Shown here: positions 25,085-35,400 of the stretch, in pieces
Numbering within the stretch: the stretch's first letter is position 1
Layout: the number at the start of each line of letters is the position of its first letter
Source of the DNA: Cyclobacteriaceae bacterium
GTDB taxonomy: Bacteria; Bacteroidota; Bacteroidia; Cytophagales; Cyclobacteriaceae
Assembly: GCA_028281285.1 (NCBI GenBank)
Contig: JANQKF010000032.1
Location: 1 to 64,000, forward strand
Reading direction: 5' to 3'
DNA length: 64,000 bases
The notes under the pieces: generated by a model
Seen by the model: the letters and a program-made list of their open reading frames with translations, nothing else
Told to the model about the DNA's origin: nothing
Databases searched by the model: none
Translations under genes and position numbers: made by a program

Positions 25085-26146
25085 ATGAATTACATGGAAA
25101 TGAAAACACTCAAACAGTTTACATCGATTGGTGCCTTAACCTTGCTCTCGCTGCTGGTTACAAGACCGATCAATGCCCAGGGAAAGTTAGACTTGGGAAA
25201 TCGATACCAAATCAATAAGGACGGATCATTTATTCAGTTCAAAACCACCATGGCAGGTTTTCCCGTGATCAGGGGTTCAATAAGTACCTACCAGGCAACG
25301 ATCTACTATGATCCAAATGATGTATCAAAGTCCTCTGCTACACTGAGAATAGGATCTGATGGTTTTACCACTTCTCATGACAAACGGGATATTGAACTTC
25401 AGGGAGCAGCCTTCCTGAATACCGCCAAGTTTCCAGCTATTTGGTTTCAGGGGGACAAAGTAAAGGAGACTGCCGGTGGCTTTGATCTGACTGGAAACTT
25501 GAACATTAAGAACATTGTGAAAGAAGTCACGATTAATATGAATAAACCAACGGTAATGCGGGGAGCCATGAATGGTCAGGATATGATGATGGCGTCAGGC
25601 ACTCTGAAATTCAATCGCAAAGACTTTGACCTAGGCACATCCGGGCCATGGGGTGCAAATCCTATGCTAGGCAATGAAGTCGAAATCGAATTCAATTTCA
25701 TGGGCTTCAGCTATACACTACAATATCTCAAAGGACTTTATGTCAAGCAGGTTAATGGGCGTGATCATGCTGTTGGTGCCGTATATAGGGAAACAAAAGC
25801 GAATGGGCTTCAGAAAGGTATGGCAAAATTCGAGGCACTAATGAAGGATAAGGCTTACTCTGGAGACAATTGGTTAAGCAATGCAGCCAACATTGGTTGG
25901 ATTCTATTAGTAGATAAAATGGGTAAGGAAGCGGTAGCTTTTTTCGAAATGGCACTCAAACAGAACCCGAACCATACAGTATCTCTGTTGAGAATTGGTG
26001 ATGCCTATACGGTAGCCGGACAATATGATTACGCACTCCGGCATTTCAAAAAAGAGCGTTCACTACCTGCAAGGGCAAGGTTTACCCATATTCCCGAGAT
26101 GATCAAAAAGCTTGGAGGAGACTTTACTCTTAAAAACATGAAATAA
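25085..26146 (+). CDS. YceI-like lipocalin domain fused to C-terminal TPR-like helices, secreted
   Basis: A signal peptide ends in RPINAQ (the Met at 25100 may be the true start). Residues ~36-210 match the YceI domain: SFIQFKTTMAGFPVIRGSIS, the HDKRDIELQGAAFLNTAKFP motif and LNIKNIVKEVTI. YceI proteins bind isoprenoid or amphiphilic ligands in a lipocalin-like barrel. The last ~110 residues contain TPR-like helices (AVAFFEMALKQNPNHTVSLL, GDAYTVAGQYDYALRHFK), an addition not usual for YceI. The gene is monocistronic and convergent with 26248, with a strong terminator between. Confidence 0.85.
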   Translation: MNYMEMKTLKQFTSIGALTLLSLLVTRPINAQGKLDLGNRYQINKDGSFIQFKTTMAGFPVIRGSISTYQATIYYDPNDVSKSSATLRIGSDGFTTSHDKRDIELQGAAFLNTAKFPAIWFQGDKVKETAGGFDLTGNLNIKNIVKEVTINMNKPTVMRGAMNGQDMMMASGTLKFNRKDFDLGTSGPWGANPMLGNEVEIEFNFMGFSYTLQYLKGLYVKQVNGRDHAVGAVYRETKANGLQKGMAKFEALMKDKAYSGDNWLSNAANIGWILLVDKMGKEAVAFFEMALKQNPNHTVSLLRIGDAYTVAGQYDYALRHFKKERSLPARARFTHIPEMIKKLGGDFTLKNMK

Positions 26147-26206
26147 AAGAATCTTGATTACTTCCTTTTTTGGATTCTTAAGGTTGTTGGAGAATCTGAT
26201 TGGATT

Positions 26207-26235
26207 GAAAAGGGTGCTTAATTGGTACCCTTTTC
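26207..26235. terminator. Bidirectional intrinsic terminator
   Basis: GAAAAGGGT (26207-26215) pairs with ACCCTTTTC (26227-26235) over an 11-nt loop. The A-rich 5' arm and T-rich 3' arm can serve both convergent genes. Confidence 0.7.
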
Positions 26236-26247
26236 AAATTTAAACAG

Positions 26248-28305
26248 CTACTGCTCCTTTAGAAGCATGATATCCGAATCGTTATGGTCGATCTGTGTAA
26301 ATAATAGTTCGGTACCGTCTACTGACAAACTCATTACATTCCCAATTCTTGGAATTCGAGCTCTCGGTTGAAAAACCATAGAGCTTTCACCTGAGCCCTC
26401 ATCATAAAACTCAATTCTTCTGGATTGTGCATTGAAATAGTAAACACCCTTTTCAGTGGGGTAAAATGCACCCCAATTACGAGGATGAAATTCGGTAAGG
26501 ATTTGTTTTTCCAAACCGGTGTCTATTTCAAATCTCCATAATCCCATTTTTTCTTTCTTAACATAATAAATGACTGATTTTTTGCTGTTTAGCTTTGGCC
26601 CATAAACATTTCCTTCAATTATTTTTTCAGGCTCTTCACCTACCCTCATTCTGCAAATAGACCAACTTCTCTCATGGTTTAAACCAAAATAGATGTTACC
26701 ATTTGCATCGATGGAAGGTGCATGTTCATCCTTGTTTTCGGTTTCAGTCAAGTTTTCGGGTATTCCTCCCCTGGCATCAACTTGATAGATATCGGACTGA
26801 CCATTCTCGAAGCCCTGAAAGAAGATCTTACTATCATCAGGAGACCATACCGGAGTGGTCAAATATTGTCCGGTGAAATTGGTAATTGGTACTGCCTGAG
26901 AACCATCACGGTTTACTACCCATATTTGGAAAACACCATCTTTGGAAGATGTGTATGCCACTTTTGAACCGTCATTCGAAATCGCAGGATTCAATTCCAG
27001 GTCATTTGAGGCCTTCCACGGCTTGGCTTCTTGACTCTTTAAGTCATAGCTCCATATATTCACGTTGTCCTTCATCTTCGCATAGATCATCTGTCCATTG
27101 CTACTAACACGGGGCATTACCATTTGATAATCTCCCGCTGGCATCAAGGAAGTGTTTCCACTAGTCAAATTCACCTCCCAAAGCTTATAGAGTCCACTCT
27201 GATCGGAACCAAAAACCAGGGATTTTCCATCACTCGTCCAGTCAAAACCGTTGATCGAATTATGTTCAAAGGTGATTTGCTCGGGTTCCTCCGATTGAAG
27301 GTCAAACACCCATAGGTACATGCTTACGGAATTCCTTTCACGAATGAATCCTAACTTTGAGCCATCCGGAGAAAAGGTTGGATGAATGTCACCGTTGTTG
27401 CCAATTTCAGGAGCTGTAAGCCATCTGGTCTCACCATTCTCCAATGAGATCAAAACTAATTGGAGTGGTTGCCCAGGCCCTTTGCGCGTATTAAATGCCA
27501 ACCATTTTTCGTCAGGGGAAACATCGAAATTTCCAGAGCTATACGTTGGGCCTGACAGGATTCTCACTTCCTCCCCACCTGTAACAGGCTTCTTATATAT
27601 TGTGCTGCCCCCGCCTTCATATCGTAAATAATACAAGTAATTTCCATCTGCAGACCAAACCGCCCTTAAGTCCGTTGCGGGGTTATCTGTAATTCTTAAT
27701 ACAGTCTCGGTACCAATCAGTTTTGTATAGATATCCCAGTTATCATCCGACTCACCTCTCCAGCCATAGGCGACAAACCTTCCATCAGGTGATATAGACG
27801 GCCAATACTCTGAATTGGAATAATTAGCAACAGGAATCGGGTTATAGATCTTATTGACAGAAATAGGAAGAAAAATACTTCGCATAGCAAAGGCACCCAA
27901 CACCACTAGTAATATCACAGTACCTATTGTTATCACCGGCTTTTTAGACAACCGGATAGTGAAAGAGTCTCGCTCTTTCTCTTGAACCGATTCGACCGTT
28001 GCAATCAGTCGATAACCAGTTTTGCTGATGGTTTCGATATACACAGGAGAAGAAGTGTTGTCGTCAAGTAATTTCCGTAAAGAAGAAATGGCGCGTGTAA
28101 GTACATTCTCCGTAACGATTACTTCGGCCCAGACAGTGTCTCGCAATTCATCCTTGGTGACTACTCGACCAGCCTTAGAGGCTAATAATTGCAGAACAGC
28201 CATTAATTGAGGTTCAAGTCTCCGAACTTCATCATTTCTTGAAATCCGTTGTAAAGAAGGTTCTACCAGCCAGTCACCAATATGGAATGATTCCTTGGTC
28301 ATCAT
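26248..28305 (-). CDS. CadC-like membrane regulator: winged helix, TM helix, TolB-type propeller
   Basis: Residues 5-110 are an OmpR/PhoB-type winged helix (LEPQLMAVLQLLASKAGRVV, NVLTRAISSLRKLLDD, YIETISKTGYRL). A single TM helix lies at ~125-148 (VITIGTVILLVVLGAFAM). The periplasmic part (~150-685) is made of WD40/TolB-like PD40 repeats (WPSISPDGRFVAYGW, HPTFSPDGSKLGFI, TPVWSPDDSKIFFQGF). This is a one-component sensor like CadC or ToxR, with a propeller as the sensing domain. Signal and targets are unknown. It is divergent from nudC, with 155 bp between. Confidence 0.92.
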   Translation of the reverse strand: MMTKESFHIGDWLVEPSLQRISRNDEVRRLEPQLMAVLQLLASKAGRVVTKDELRDTVWAEVIVTENVLTRAISSLRKLLDDNTSSPVYIETISKTGYRLIATVESVQEKERDSFTIRLSKKPVITIGTVILLVVLGAFAMRSIFLPISVNKIYNPIPVANYSNSEYWPSISPDGRFVAYGWRGESDDNWDIYTKLIGTETVLRITDNPATDLRAVWSADGNYLYYLRYEGGGSTIYKKPVTGGEEVRILSGPTYSSGNFDVSPDEKWLAFNTRKGPGQPLQLVLISLENGETRWLTAPEIGNNGDIHPTFSPDGSKLGFIRERNSVSMYLWVFDLQSEEPEQITFEHNSINGFDWTSDGKSLVFGSDQSGLYKLWEVNLTSGNTSLMPAGDYQMVMPRVSSNGQMIYAKMKDNVNIWSYDLKSQEAKPWKASNDLELNPAISNDGSKVAYTSSKDGVFQIWVVNRDGSQAVPITNFTGQYLTTPVWSPDDSKIFFQGFENGQSDIYQVDARGGIPENLTETENKDEHAPSIDANGNIYFGLNHERSWSICRMRVGEEPEKIIEGNVYGPKLNSKKSVIYYVKKEKMGLWRFEIDTGLEKQILTEFHPRNWGAFYPTEKGVYYFNAQSRRIEFYDEGSGESSMVFQPRARIPRIGNVMSLSVDGTELLFTQIDHNDSDIMLLKEQ

Positions 28306-28460
28306 CTACAATATACTTAAATCAAAAGCCAGGGTAATTGGGCTAAGTTCTAAGAACGGCAAAGCGTTCAATTTTGATACTGAAGAAAATATGAGATAAT
28401 CCTGAAGAAACCGAATGTACCAGCATTGCTACACAAATTTGACTTGTTAAGTTTACGTCA

Positions 28461-29408
28461 ATGGATTTTGAAACGCTTTTCTATGCCGAGGACATTTTGG
28501 ACAGAAATCATCTTATTAGAAAGAATGAGACGATCATAAGAGCACACCTAAAGGCCCACAATGCGCAATTCATTGTTCATTGGCAAGGCAAACACCTCTT
28601 CTATAATCATGAAAAAGAAGTTCAGGCTTATTTCGGTGGAAAAGAGCTTAGTTCTTTAGCCAAAGACAACCTCACTTTATTCTTGGGCATTCATGAAGAT
28701 CGACCAGTATTTGGGGTCGACTTTAATCATTCTAGTCAGCCGGAAATTTATGACCCTGAAACCAACCCGATATTTGAAGAGATCAGAAGCCATGCCGGAC
28801 AATTAGATAATAAGCAGGCGACCCTCCTGGCCTATTCCAAAGCGATGTTCACCTGGCATCAGAATCATCAATACTGTGGACGATGCGGGTCTCTGACCAA
28901 AAGTGCCTCGGCAGGGCATGAACGTCAATGCCAGAATCGAGCTTGTGGAGCCACGCATTTTCCCAGAATCGATCCAGCCGTTATAGTGCTTGTTCATCGC
29001 GCTTTTGAAGATGGTATTAATCGCTGTTTACTGGCCAGACACAAACGAAGTGGACCGGGGAGATATTCAACCCTCGCTGGTTTCGCGGAACCGGGAGAAA
29101 CGCTGGAGATGACCGTAAAAAGAGAAATGTTCGAGGAAGCAGGAATCCAAGTCGACAATATCCACTATGTCGCTTCTCAACCATGGCCGTTCCCGTCTAG
29201 TATAATGATAGGATTCTTTGCTGAAGCTCTGAATTCCAATTTACTATTGGATCAGGACGAACTCAAAGAAGCACATTGGTTTACCGCTAATGAGTTAAGG
29301 GATAAGTCGGAGTCAGGAGAAATGGTATTGTCGGGTGTAGATTCGATTGCCAATTTCCTAATCAGACACTGGATGAAATCAGAAGGAGTCGATATTCAAA
29401 AACCATGA
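28461..29408 (+). CDS. nudC: NAD(+)/NADH diphosphatase NudC
   Basis: NudC hydrolyses NADH to NMNH and AMP and can remove NAD caps from RNA. The zinc ribbon is C139-x2-C142 ... C157-x4-C162. The Nudix box runs from G207 (GFAEPGETLEMTVKREMFEE then AG). The NADH-pyrophosphatase signature SQPWPFPSS lies at about 239-247. The length (315 aa) fits the family. Its last bases overlap the ATG of the next gene (ATGA), so the small downstream protein is co-translated. Confidence 0.95.
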   Translation: MDFETLFYAEDILDRNHLIRKNETIIRAHLKAHNAQFIVHWQGKHLFYNHEKEVQAYFGGKELSSLAKDNLTLFLGIHEDRPVFGVDFNHSSQPEIYDPETNPIFEEIRSHAGQLDNKQATLLAYSKAMFTWHQNHQYCGRCGSLTKSASAGHERQCQNRACGATHFPRIDPAVIVLVHRAFEDGINRCLLARHKRSGPGRYSTLAGFAEPGETLEMTVKREMFEEAGIQVDNIHYVASQPWPFPSSIMIGFFAEALNSNLLLDQDELKEAHWFTANELRDKSESGEMVLSGVDSIANFLIRHWMKSEGVDIQKP

Positions 29409-29743
29409 TTGATTATCACAATCGTAAATTCCGCCCCACTAGTAACTCCGAAAATGGAGAAGTCGACAATGACATGGTCTTTCATTATCAACAAGATGGA
29501 AAGGTTCTGACTTGTTCCTACTCAGGAAATAAGATCGAGAAAGGCCATTTAATTGGGCTGGTTGATGAAAATGGAAACATCAAAGTGAATTATCATCAGA
29601 TCAACATCAATGGGGAAATTATAACCGGAACTTGTATTTCCAAACCTGAGTTGATGACAAATGGAAAAATCAGGCTATACGAGTCTTGGCAATGGACTTC
29701 AGGTGATCTATCAAAAGGTGAGTCAATCTTAGAAGAGATTTAA
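29405..29743 (+). CDS. Small conserved protein often labelled 'n-acetylglutamate synthase'
   Basis: This 112-aa soluble protein is predicted to be mostly beta strands, with YHNRKFRPTSNSENGE at the start, HLIGLVDENGNI in the middle and the conserved end RLYESWQWTSGDLSKGES. I recognise the family as a common small Bacteroidota/Firmicutes protein that databases call n-acetylglutamate synthase. It has no GNAT acetyltransferase motif, so that name is doubtful. The 4-bp overlap with nudC suggests joint expression. Function unknown. Confidence 0.75.
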   Translation: MIDYHNRKFRPTSNSENGEVDNDMVFHYQQDGKVLTCSYSGNKIEKGHLIGLVDENGNIKVNYHQININGEIITGTCISKPELMTNGKIRLYESWQWTSGDLSKGESILEEI

Positions 29744-29771
29744 CTAAATTAATCGCTTTCACAATTTCATA

Positions 29772-32366
29772 ATGAAGCGATTTAGCCAAACTCTTTTCCT
29801 CCTGACATTGATTTCAGTCATCCTACATGGGCAGCAACCTGCCTCTCCTCTCCTTTCTTCGTTTGAGGAATACAAGCAAATGAAGGCGTCTACCCAATTT
29901 GGGGTGGACTGGATTCCAATAGGACCAACGATCAACTCAGCACGAGCTGATGCAATCCAGGTGGATATTCATAACCCAGGCACCATGTATCTGGCATTCG
30001 GTTCAGGAAATCTTTGGAAGACGGTCAACAACGGGCTTACCTGGAAACCTATTTTTGAAGATCAACCGGCATTAGGTATCGGTGATATAGCTCTTGCCCC
30101 TTCCAATTCCAATATTCTCTATTTAGGAACTGGGGAAAGCCTCAAAAAACCCAGAAACTTCACTATGCCGGGAACGGGTGTTTATCGATCAGATGATGCC
30201 GGAGAATCCTGGAAACATTTAGGATTAGAAGATTCATGGCATATTGGAGAAATCGCGATTCACCCCGAGAATCCTGATATCGCCCTTGTGGCAGTCCTGG
30301 GCCAATTTTGGTCAAATAATTCTAATCGTGGAGTTTATCGAACGGAAGATGGCGGGGCGACCTGGAGCCATGTGTTGTACATCAATGACCAAACAGGGGC
30401 CAATGATATCGTCATCTCTCCTTCTAATCCAGACATTGTGTATGCTTCCATGTGGCAGCACAGCCCCGAGGTTCACGGTAAAAACAGTGGAGTATATCGT
30501 AGTGAAGATGGTGGGAAAACCTGGACCAAGGCCCATTCAGGAATGCCTGAAGATGAAAATGTCGGAAGAATTGGATTGGCAGTGTCCTATGCAAATCCAA
30601 ATAAGGTCTATGCACTAATGGATCATCGTAACCGCTCTCAGGGTCAAGGAGCGGCAAAAGTCTTCCAGAGTCTTGATGGAGGGAAAAGCTGGAAAAAAAC
30701 CCATGACAACGAATTGATGTTTTTCTCTGTTATAGGCTGGTATTTCTCGGATTTGTATGTTAATCCTCAAAACGATGATGAAATCTACGGATTAGGGGTC
30801 CGAATCGCCCATAGTACAGACGGTGGAAAGACATTCGATTATGTTGGAGGAGATGTATATCACCTTTTCCCAAGCGCGGCTGATCCTCTTCATCTCGATA
30901 TGTGCGAGCTTTGGATCAACCCTACCAACCCAGATCACATGGCAGTCGCCAACGATGGAGGATTATATACAACATACGATAAGGGAAAAAACTGGACTCA
31001 TCACAACAACCTTCCGACAGGTGAATTCTATGACATTGCTTTAAGCAATGAGGAACCCTATCAGATTTACGGAGGAGTACAAGACGATGCCACCGTTTAC
31101 GGCCCGGCAAAGGAATACCATCCGATGTATCACAAGGATTGGAAGTACCTTTGGGTGGACGCTTGGAGTGGTGGTGATGGCTGTGTGACTTGTGTCGATC
31201 CCGATGATCCCAATACAGTCTATTTTAGTATGCAGAATGGAGCTGCAAGGAGAAGGGACATGACCACCGGTTGGTCCAAATCCATTCGCCCAAGACTTCC
31301 GGAAGGTCATGAAGGTGAATTGAATTATAATTTCATAACCCCCTATTTCATATCTCCGCATGATTCAAAGACACTCTACCATGGTGGTAATTACTTGATG
31401 AAGAGTAAAAATCGTGGTGATAACTGGGAAGTGATCAGTCCTGATTTGGCACAATCGTCAAACAAGGAAAAAAACTCGGTAGCTGCAGGAGCAATTGCGG
31501 AATCCCCTTTAAAAAAGGGATTATTATATCTGGGAACTGATAAAGGAGCTTTCTGGACTTCACTGGATGATGGGAAGAACTGGACCGAGTACTCAACCGG
31601 TCTACCCAATAATTACATCAGGAGTATCGCTCCATCACAATTCGTGAAATCAAGGGTGTATATCACATTATCAGGAATGAACTATGATGACCTCAACAAC
31701 TACATCTTTGTCTCTGAAGATTATGGAAAAACCTGGACATCGATTTCGGGCAACCTCCCTAACGAAACAGCCAATGTGATTATCGAAGATCCAACAAATA
31801 GGGATATTCTTTATGCGGGCTTATATCGTGGAGTCTACATATCAATGAACAGAGGAGAAACTTGGTCATTGTTAGGGACAAATATGCCGGCAGTTAGCAT
31901 TGGGGACCTGGCCATTGACGCCAAGACCTTGGATTTAGTAGTTGGCACACATGGTAGAGGAATTTATAAAACCAATTTGAAGCCTATCCAGCAAATGTCT
32001 CTTATCAATAGAACCGAACCTTATCTCTTTTCTCTCCCTTCATTTAAGAGACCGCGATTCAGAGATACTCACCGCGATCCGGATTACGAGACTTTAAGCA
32101 AAAGCACAATCAGTTTTTATTTACCCAATGAGGCTAAGGTAGAACTGAAGATTTTGAAAGGTGATGAAGAAATCTGGAAAAAGGAGTTGGAGGGTCATAC
32201 CGGACTTAACGAATATCGATGGGACCTCATCACAAACAAGGTAGAGAGTGATCAACCCTATTTCATTCATTACAATCAGTTCATTCGAGCGGGAAAATAC
32301 CAATTGCATTGGAGCGTGAATGGTAAAGAAATTGATACTCGCAAGATAGAAATAAATAATTATTGA
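29772..32366 (+). CDS. Secreted sortilin/VPS10-like BNR propeller protein
   Basis: A signal peptide ends SVILHGQ. Many Asp-box repeats follow (LWKTVNNGLTWKPIF, VYRSDDAGESWKHL, VYRTEDGGATWSHV, VYRSEDGGKTWTKA, VFQSLDGGKSWKKT, FVSEDYGKTWTSI), forming one or two large propellers through about residue 730. The last ~110 residues form a beta-sandwich-like end (KVELKILKGDEEIW). Many databases call such proteins glycosyl hydrolases, but no catalytic acid pair is apparent. It probably acts in the periplasm or outside the cell. It is followed by a larger paralogue. Confidence 0.88.
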   Translation: MKRFSQTLFLLTLISVILHGQQPASPLLSSFEEYKQMKASTQFGVDWIPIGPTINSARADAIQVDIHNPGTMYLAFGSGNLWKTVNNGLTWKPIFEDQPALGIGDIALAPSNSNILYLGTGESLKKPRNFTMPGTGVYRSDDAGESWKHLGLEDSWHIGEIAIHPENPDIALVAVLGQFWSNNSNRGVYRTEDGGATWSHVLYINDQTGANDIVISPSNPDIVYASMWQHSPEVHGKNSGVYRSEDGGKTWTKAHSGMPEDENVGRIGLAVSYANPNKVYALMDHRNRSQGQGAAKVFQSLDGGKSWKKTHDNELMFFSVIGWYFSDLYVNPQNDDEIYGLGVRIAHSTDGGKTFDYVGGDVYHLFPSAADPLHLDMCELWINPTNPDHMAVANDGGLYTTYDKGKNWTHHNNLPTGEFYDIALSNEEPYQIYGGVQDDATVYGPAKEYHPMYHKDWKYLWVDAWSGGDGCVTCVDPDDPNTVYFSMQNGAARRRDMTTGWSKSIRPRLPEGHEGELNYNFITPYFISPHDSKTLYHGGNYLMKSKNRGDNWEVISPDLAQSSNKEKNSVAAGAIAESPLKKGLLYLGTDKGAFWTSLDDGKNWTEYSTGLPNNYIRSIAPSQFVKSRVYITLSGMNYDDLNNYIFVSEDYGKTWTSISGNLPNETANVIIEDPTNRDILYAGLYRGVYISMNRGETWSLLGTNMPAVSIGDLAIDAKTLDLVVGTHGRGIYKTNLKPIQQMSLINRTEPYLFSLPSFKRPRFRDTHRDPDYETLSKSTISFYLPNEAKVELKILKGDEEIWKKELEGHTGLNEYRWDLITNKVESDQPYFIHYNQFIRAGKYQLHWSVNGKEIDTRKIEINNY

Positions 32367-32492
32367 TATTTATATATGTTGTTTATTTCATGTAATTAAT
32401 TCTGACCACTCACATTCCCTATTTTCCATTACATGAAACTGTCGCTGACGGGTTTTAATATTTGCTCTAATTTCCTTCAAACACTTATTGCA

Positions 32493-35400
32493 ATGAAGAA
32501 GCTCTCCTTGACACTCTTATCACTTCTCCTGATTGTTACTATTTCATTCTCTCAGGATATTCTGAACAACAATTACAAGTCGCACAACTTTCGATTCATC
32601 GGACCTGAAGGAAATCGAGCAATTGCTGTAATTGGCGAACCCGGCAATCCAATGGTGGGCTATATTGGGGCTGCGTCAGGAGGTTTATGGAAAACGGAAG
32701 ATGGAGGAATTCGTTGGAGGCCAATCTTTGATAACCAAGACATTTCATCAATTGGATCCATCGATTTAGCTCCTTCTGACCCAAACAAAGTTTGGGTTGG
32801 AACGGGTGAAACTTTCGTAATCCGGCCTGCACATGCGATGGGCAACGGTATCTACTACTCACCAGATGCCGGTAAAACCTGGGAACACAAAGGGCTCGAA
32901 AAAACCGGGCGAATTGGGAGAGTAATCGTTCATCCTACAAACCCTGATATTGTCTATGCAGCCGCATTAGGTCATACCTACGGCCCGCAGCCGGATCGTG
33001 GAGTGTACCGGACTAAAGATGGTGGAGATACCTGGGAGAAGATATTATTCATTGATGAAGGAACCGGGGCTTCGGACTTGGCCATTGATCCGAACGACCC
33101 CAATATAGTCTATGCCGCGATGTGGTCGGTACATATCAACACATGGGGTTTGAATTCTGGAGGAAATGGAAGTGGCATCTACAAGTCCACTGATGGTGGA
33201 GACACCTGGGAGCCTTTAAACAAATACGGTATCAAGTTCGGTGAAGAAAGGCCGGTGGGTAAAACCTCTGTGGCCGTTTCCCACAGTGATCCCAATGTCA
33301 TCTATGCGCTTTTTGAAGCTGAGAGCCCTGAGGTATGGCGCTCCGGAGATAAAGGAATGAGTTGGGAACTGATGAGCCAGGAACACGATTGGAATGAGCG
33401 GGCTCCGTACTATACACGATTGAGAGTTAATACGGGTGATCCCAACGAAATTTATTCGATGTCAGTAAGGTTTGTTCATTCATTAGATGGTGGAAAAACA
33501 AGAAATCGCAGACCTCCCAGAGGAGGCGGTGACAACCATGATATTTGGATAGATCCGACTAATCCTGATCGCATGATGGTGGCTCATGATGGTGGAGTAA
33601 GTATCAGCATGAACCATGGTCGATCGTTTCAACGAGTAGTTTTACCAATTGCACAGATGTATCATGTTTCTGTAGATGATCAAATTCCCTACAATGTATT
33701 TGGCAACAGACAGGACGGTTGGTCCTATATGGGTCCAAGTAATAGTCTGCAGGGCTATATTCCATTAGGTCTTTGGAAAGGTGTTGGAGGCTGCGAAAGT
33801 GGTTTTGCCCAGGCTGACCCCAATGACAATAACATTGTATGGTCCGGCTGCTATGACGGTGGTCTCGAACGTCACGATTTGAGGACAGGACATTCAAGAG
33901 AAGTTCGTGTCTGGCCGGAAGCAGGTTACGGATGGGCTCCTGCCGATATGAAGTATCGTTGGCATTGGAATTTTCCATTGAGCTTTTCTCCTCACACGAA
34001 GCATCGTGTTTATGTGGGTAGCCAATTTGTGCACGCCTCTGACGATGGTGGTCAGAGCTGGCAACTACTTAGTCCTGACTTGACCCTGAATGATAAATCA
34101 CACCAACAAAGTTCCGGAGGTGTAGCCATTGATAACCTCATGACTTTTGACGGTTCTACGCTTTTTGCCATCGAAGAATCTCCGCTTCAAGCCGGTTTGA
34201 TCTGGGTGGGTACAAATGATGGCCAGGTACAACTGACCTCAAATAACGGAGAGAGTTGGACGAACCTCACTGCAAATATTCCTGATCTTCCTGAATGGGG
34301 CACCATCGCCAATATTGAACCGTCTCGTTATGATGCAGCAACAGCCTATATCTCGGTAGACCTTCACCAGATGGGGGATTTTGATCCATATATTTATAAG
34401 ACCACCGACTATGGCCAAACCTGGAACAAGATTTCCAATACAATTCCGAAATCAGAATCGAGTTTTGTACATGTGGTGAAAGAAGACCCTAAGAGAAAGG
34501 GAATGCTCTATGCAGGAATTGACAAAGGAATCTATGTGAGCTATGATGATGGTGACACATGGAACAGACTAAGAAACAACCTTCCTCCTGCCCCGGTTTA
34601 TTGGCTCGAAATCCAGGAACGCTTTGACGATTTAGTGGTGGGAACTTATGGTCGGGGCTATTATATCCTTGATGATGTTTCAGCCATTAGAAATGGTGAT
34701 AAACTGGGAAGTCAGGTTCAACTGTTCAAGCCAAGAGATGCCTGGAGATTCAACAATAAGGAGAGTATCAAGACCGATGGATTCAGTATGAATTCAGGGC
34801 AAAACCCTCCATATGGAGCGATTATCAATTATTATATACCTGAAAAGGCAGAGGAAGCCAAGATCGAGATCTATGATAAAAGCAATGGCGACCTTGTTAG
34901 AACTTTAAATGCTCGAACCGGTGCCGGTGTCAACAGAACGGTCTGGAACCTCAGATATGAGTCTACGTTCAGGCCTCAATTGCGTGTTCAACCTCCGGGA
35001 AGACCATGGGTACAATTAAATGGAGAAGGTTGGAGACCCTTGGTTACCTGGGACTTGGACTTAATGGCAGGACAATTTGGGCCGAGAGTAGTCCCTGGCA
35101 CCTATACCGCCAAACTAATTGTCGATGGGCAAGAATTCAGCCAGGATTTTGAGGTATTGAAGGACCCATTGTCTGAAGGAACAAAAGCAGACATCCAGGC
35201 CCAGGTAGGTTTTGCGTTGGAACTCAGAGATGCCATGAACATTGCGGTGAATAGCATCAACAAGGTTGAAATCCTTAGAAAGGAACTTGAAGAGATAATC
35301 GCTGAAGACACGGATAGAAGAACGCAAAGAGAAGCAGTAAGACTAAAAGCTGTTGCTGAAGATATAGCCAGCAAGCTCTATGACATTCATTTGACAGGCG

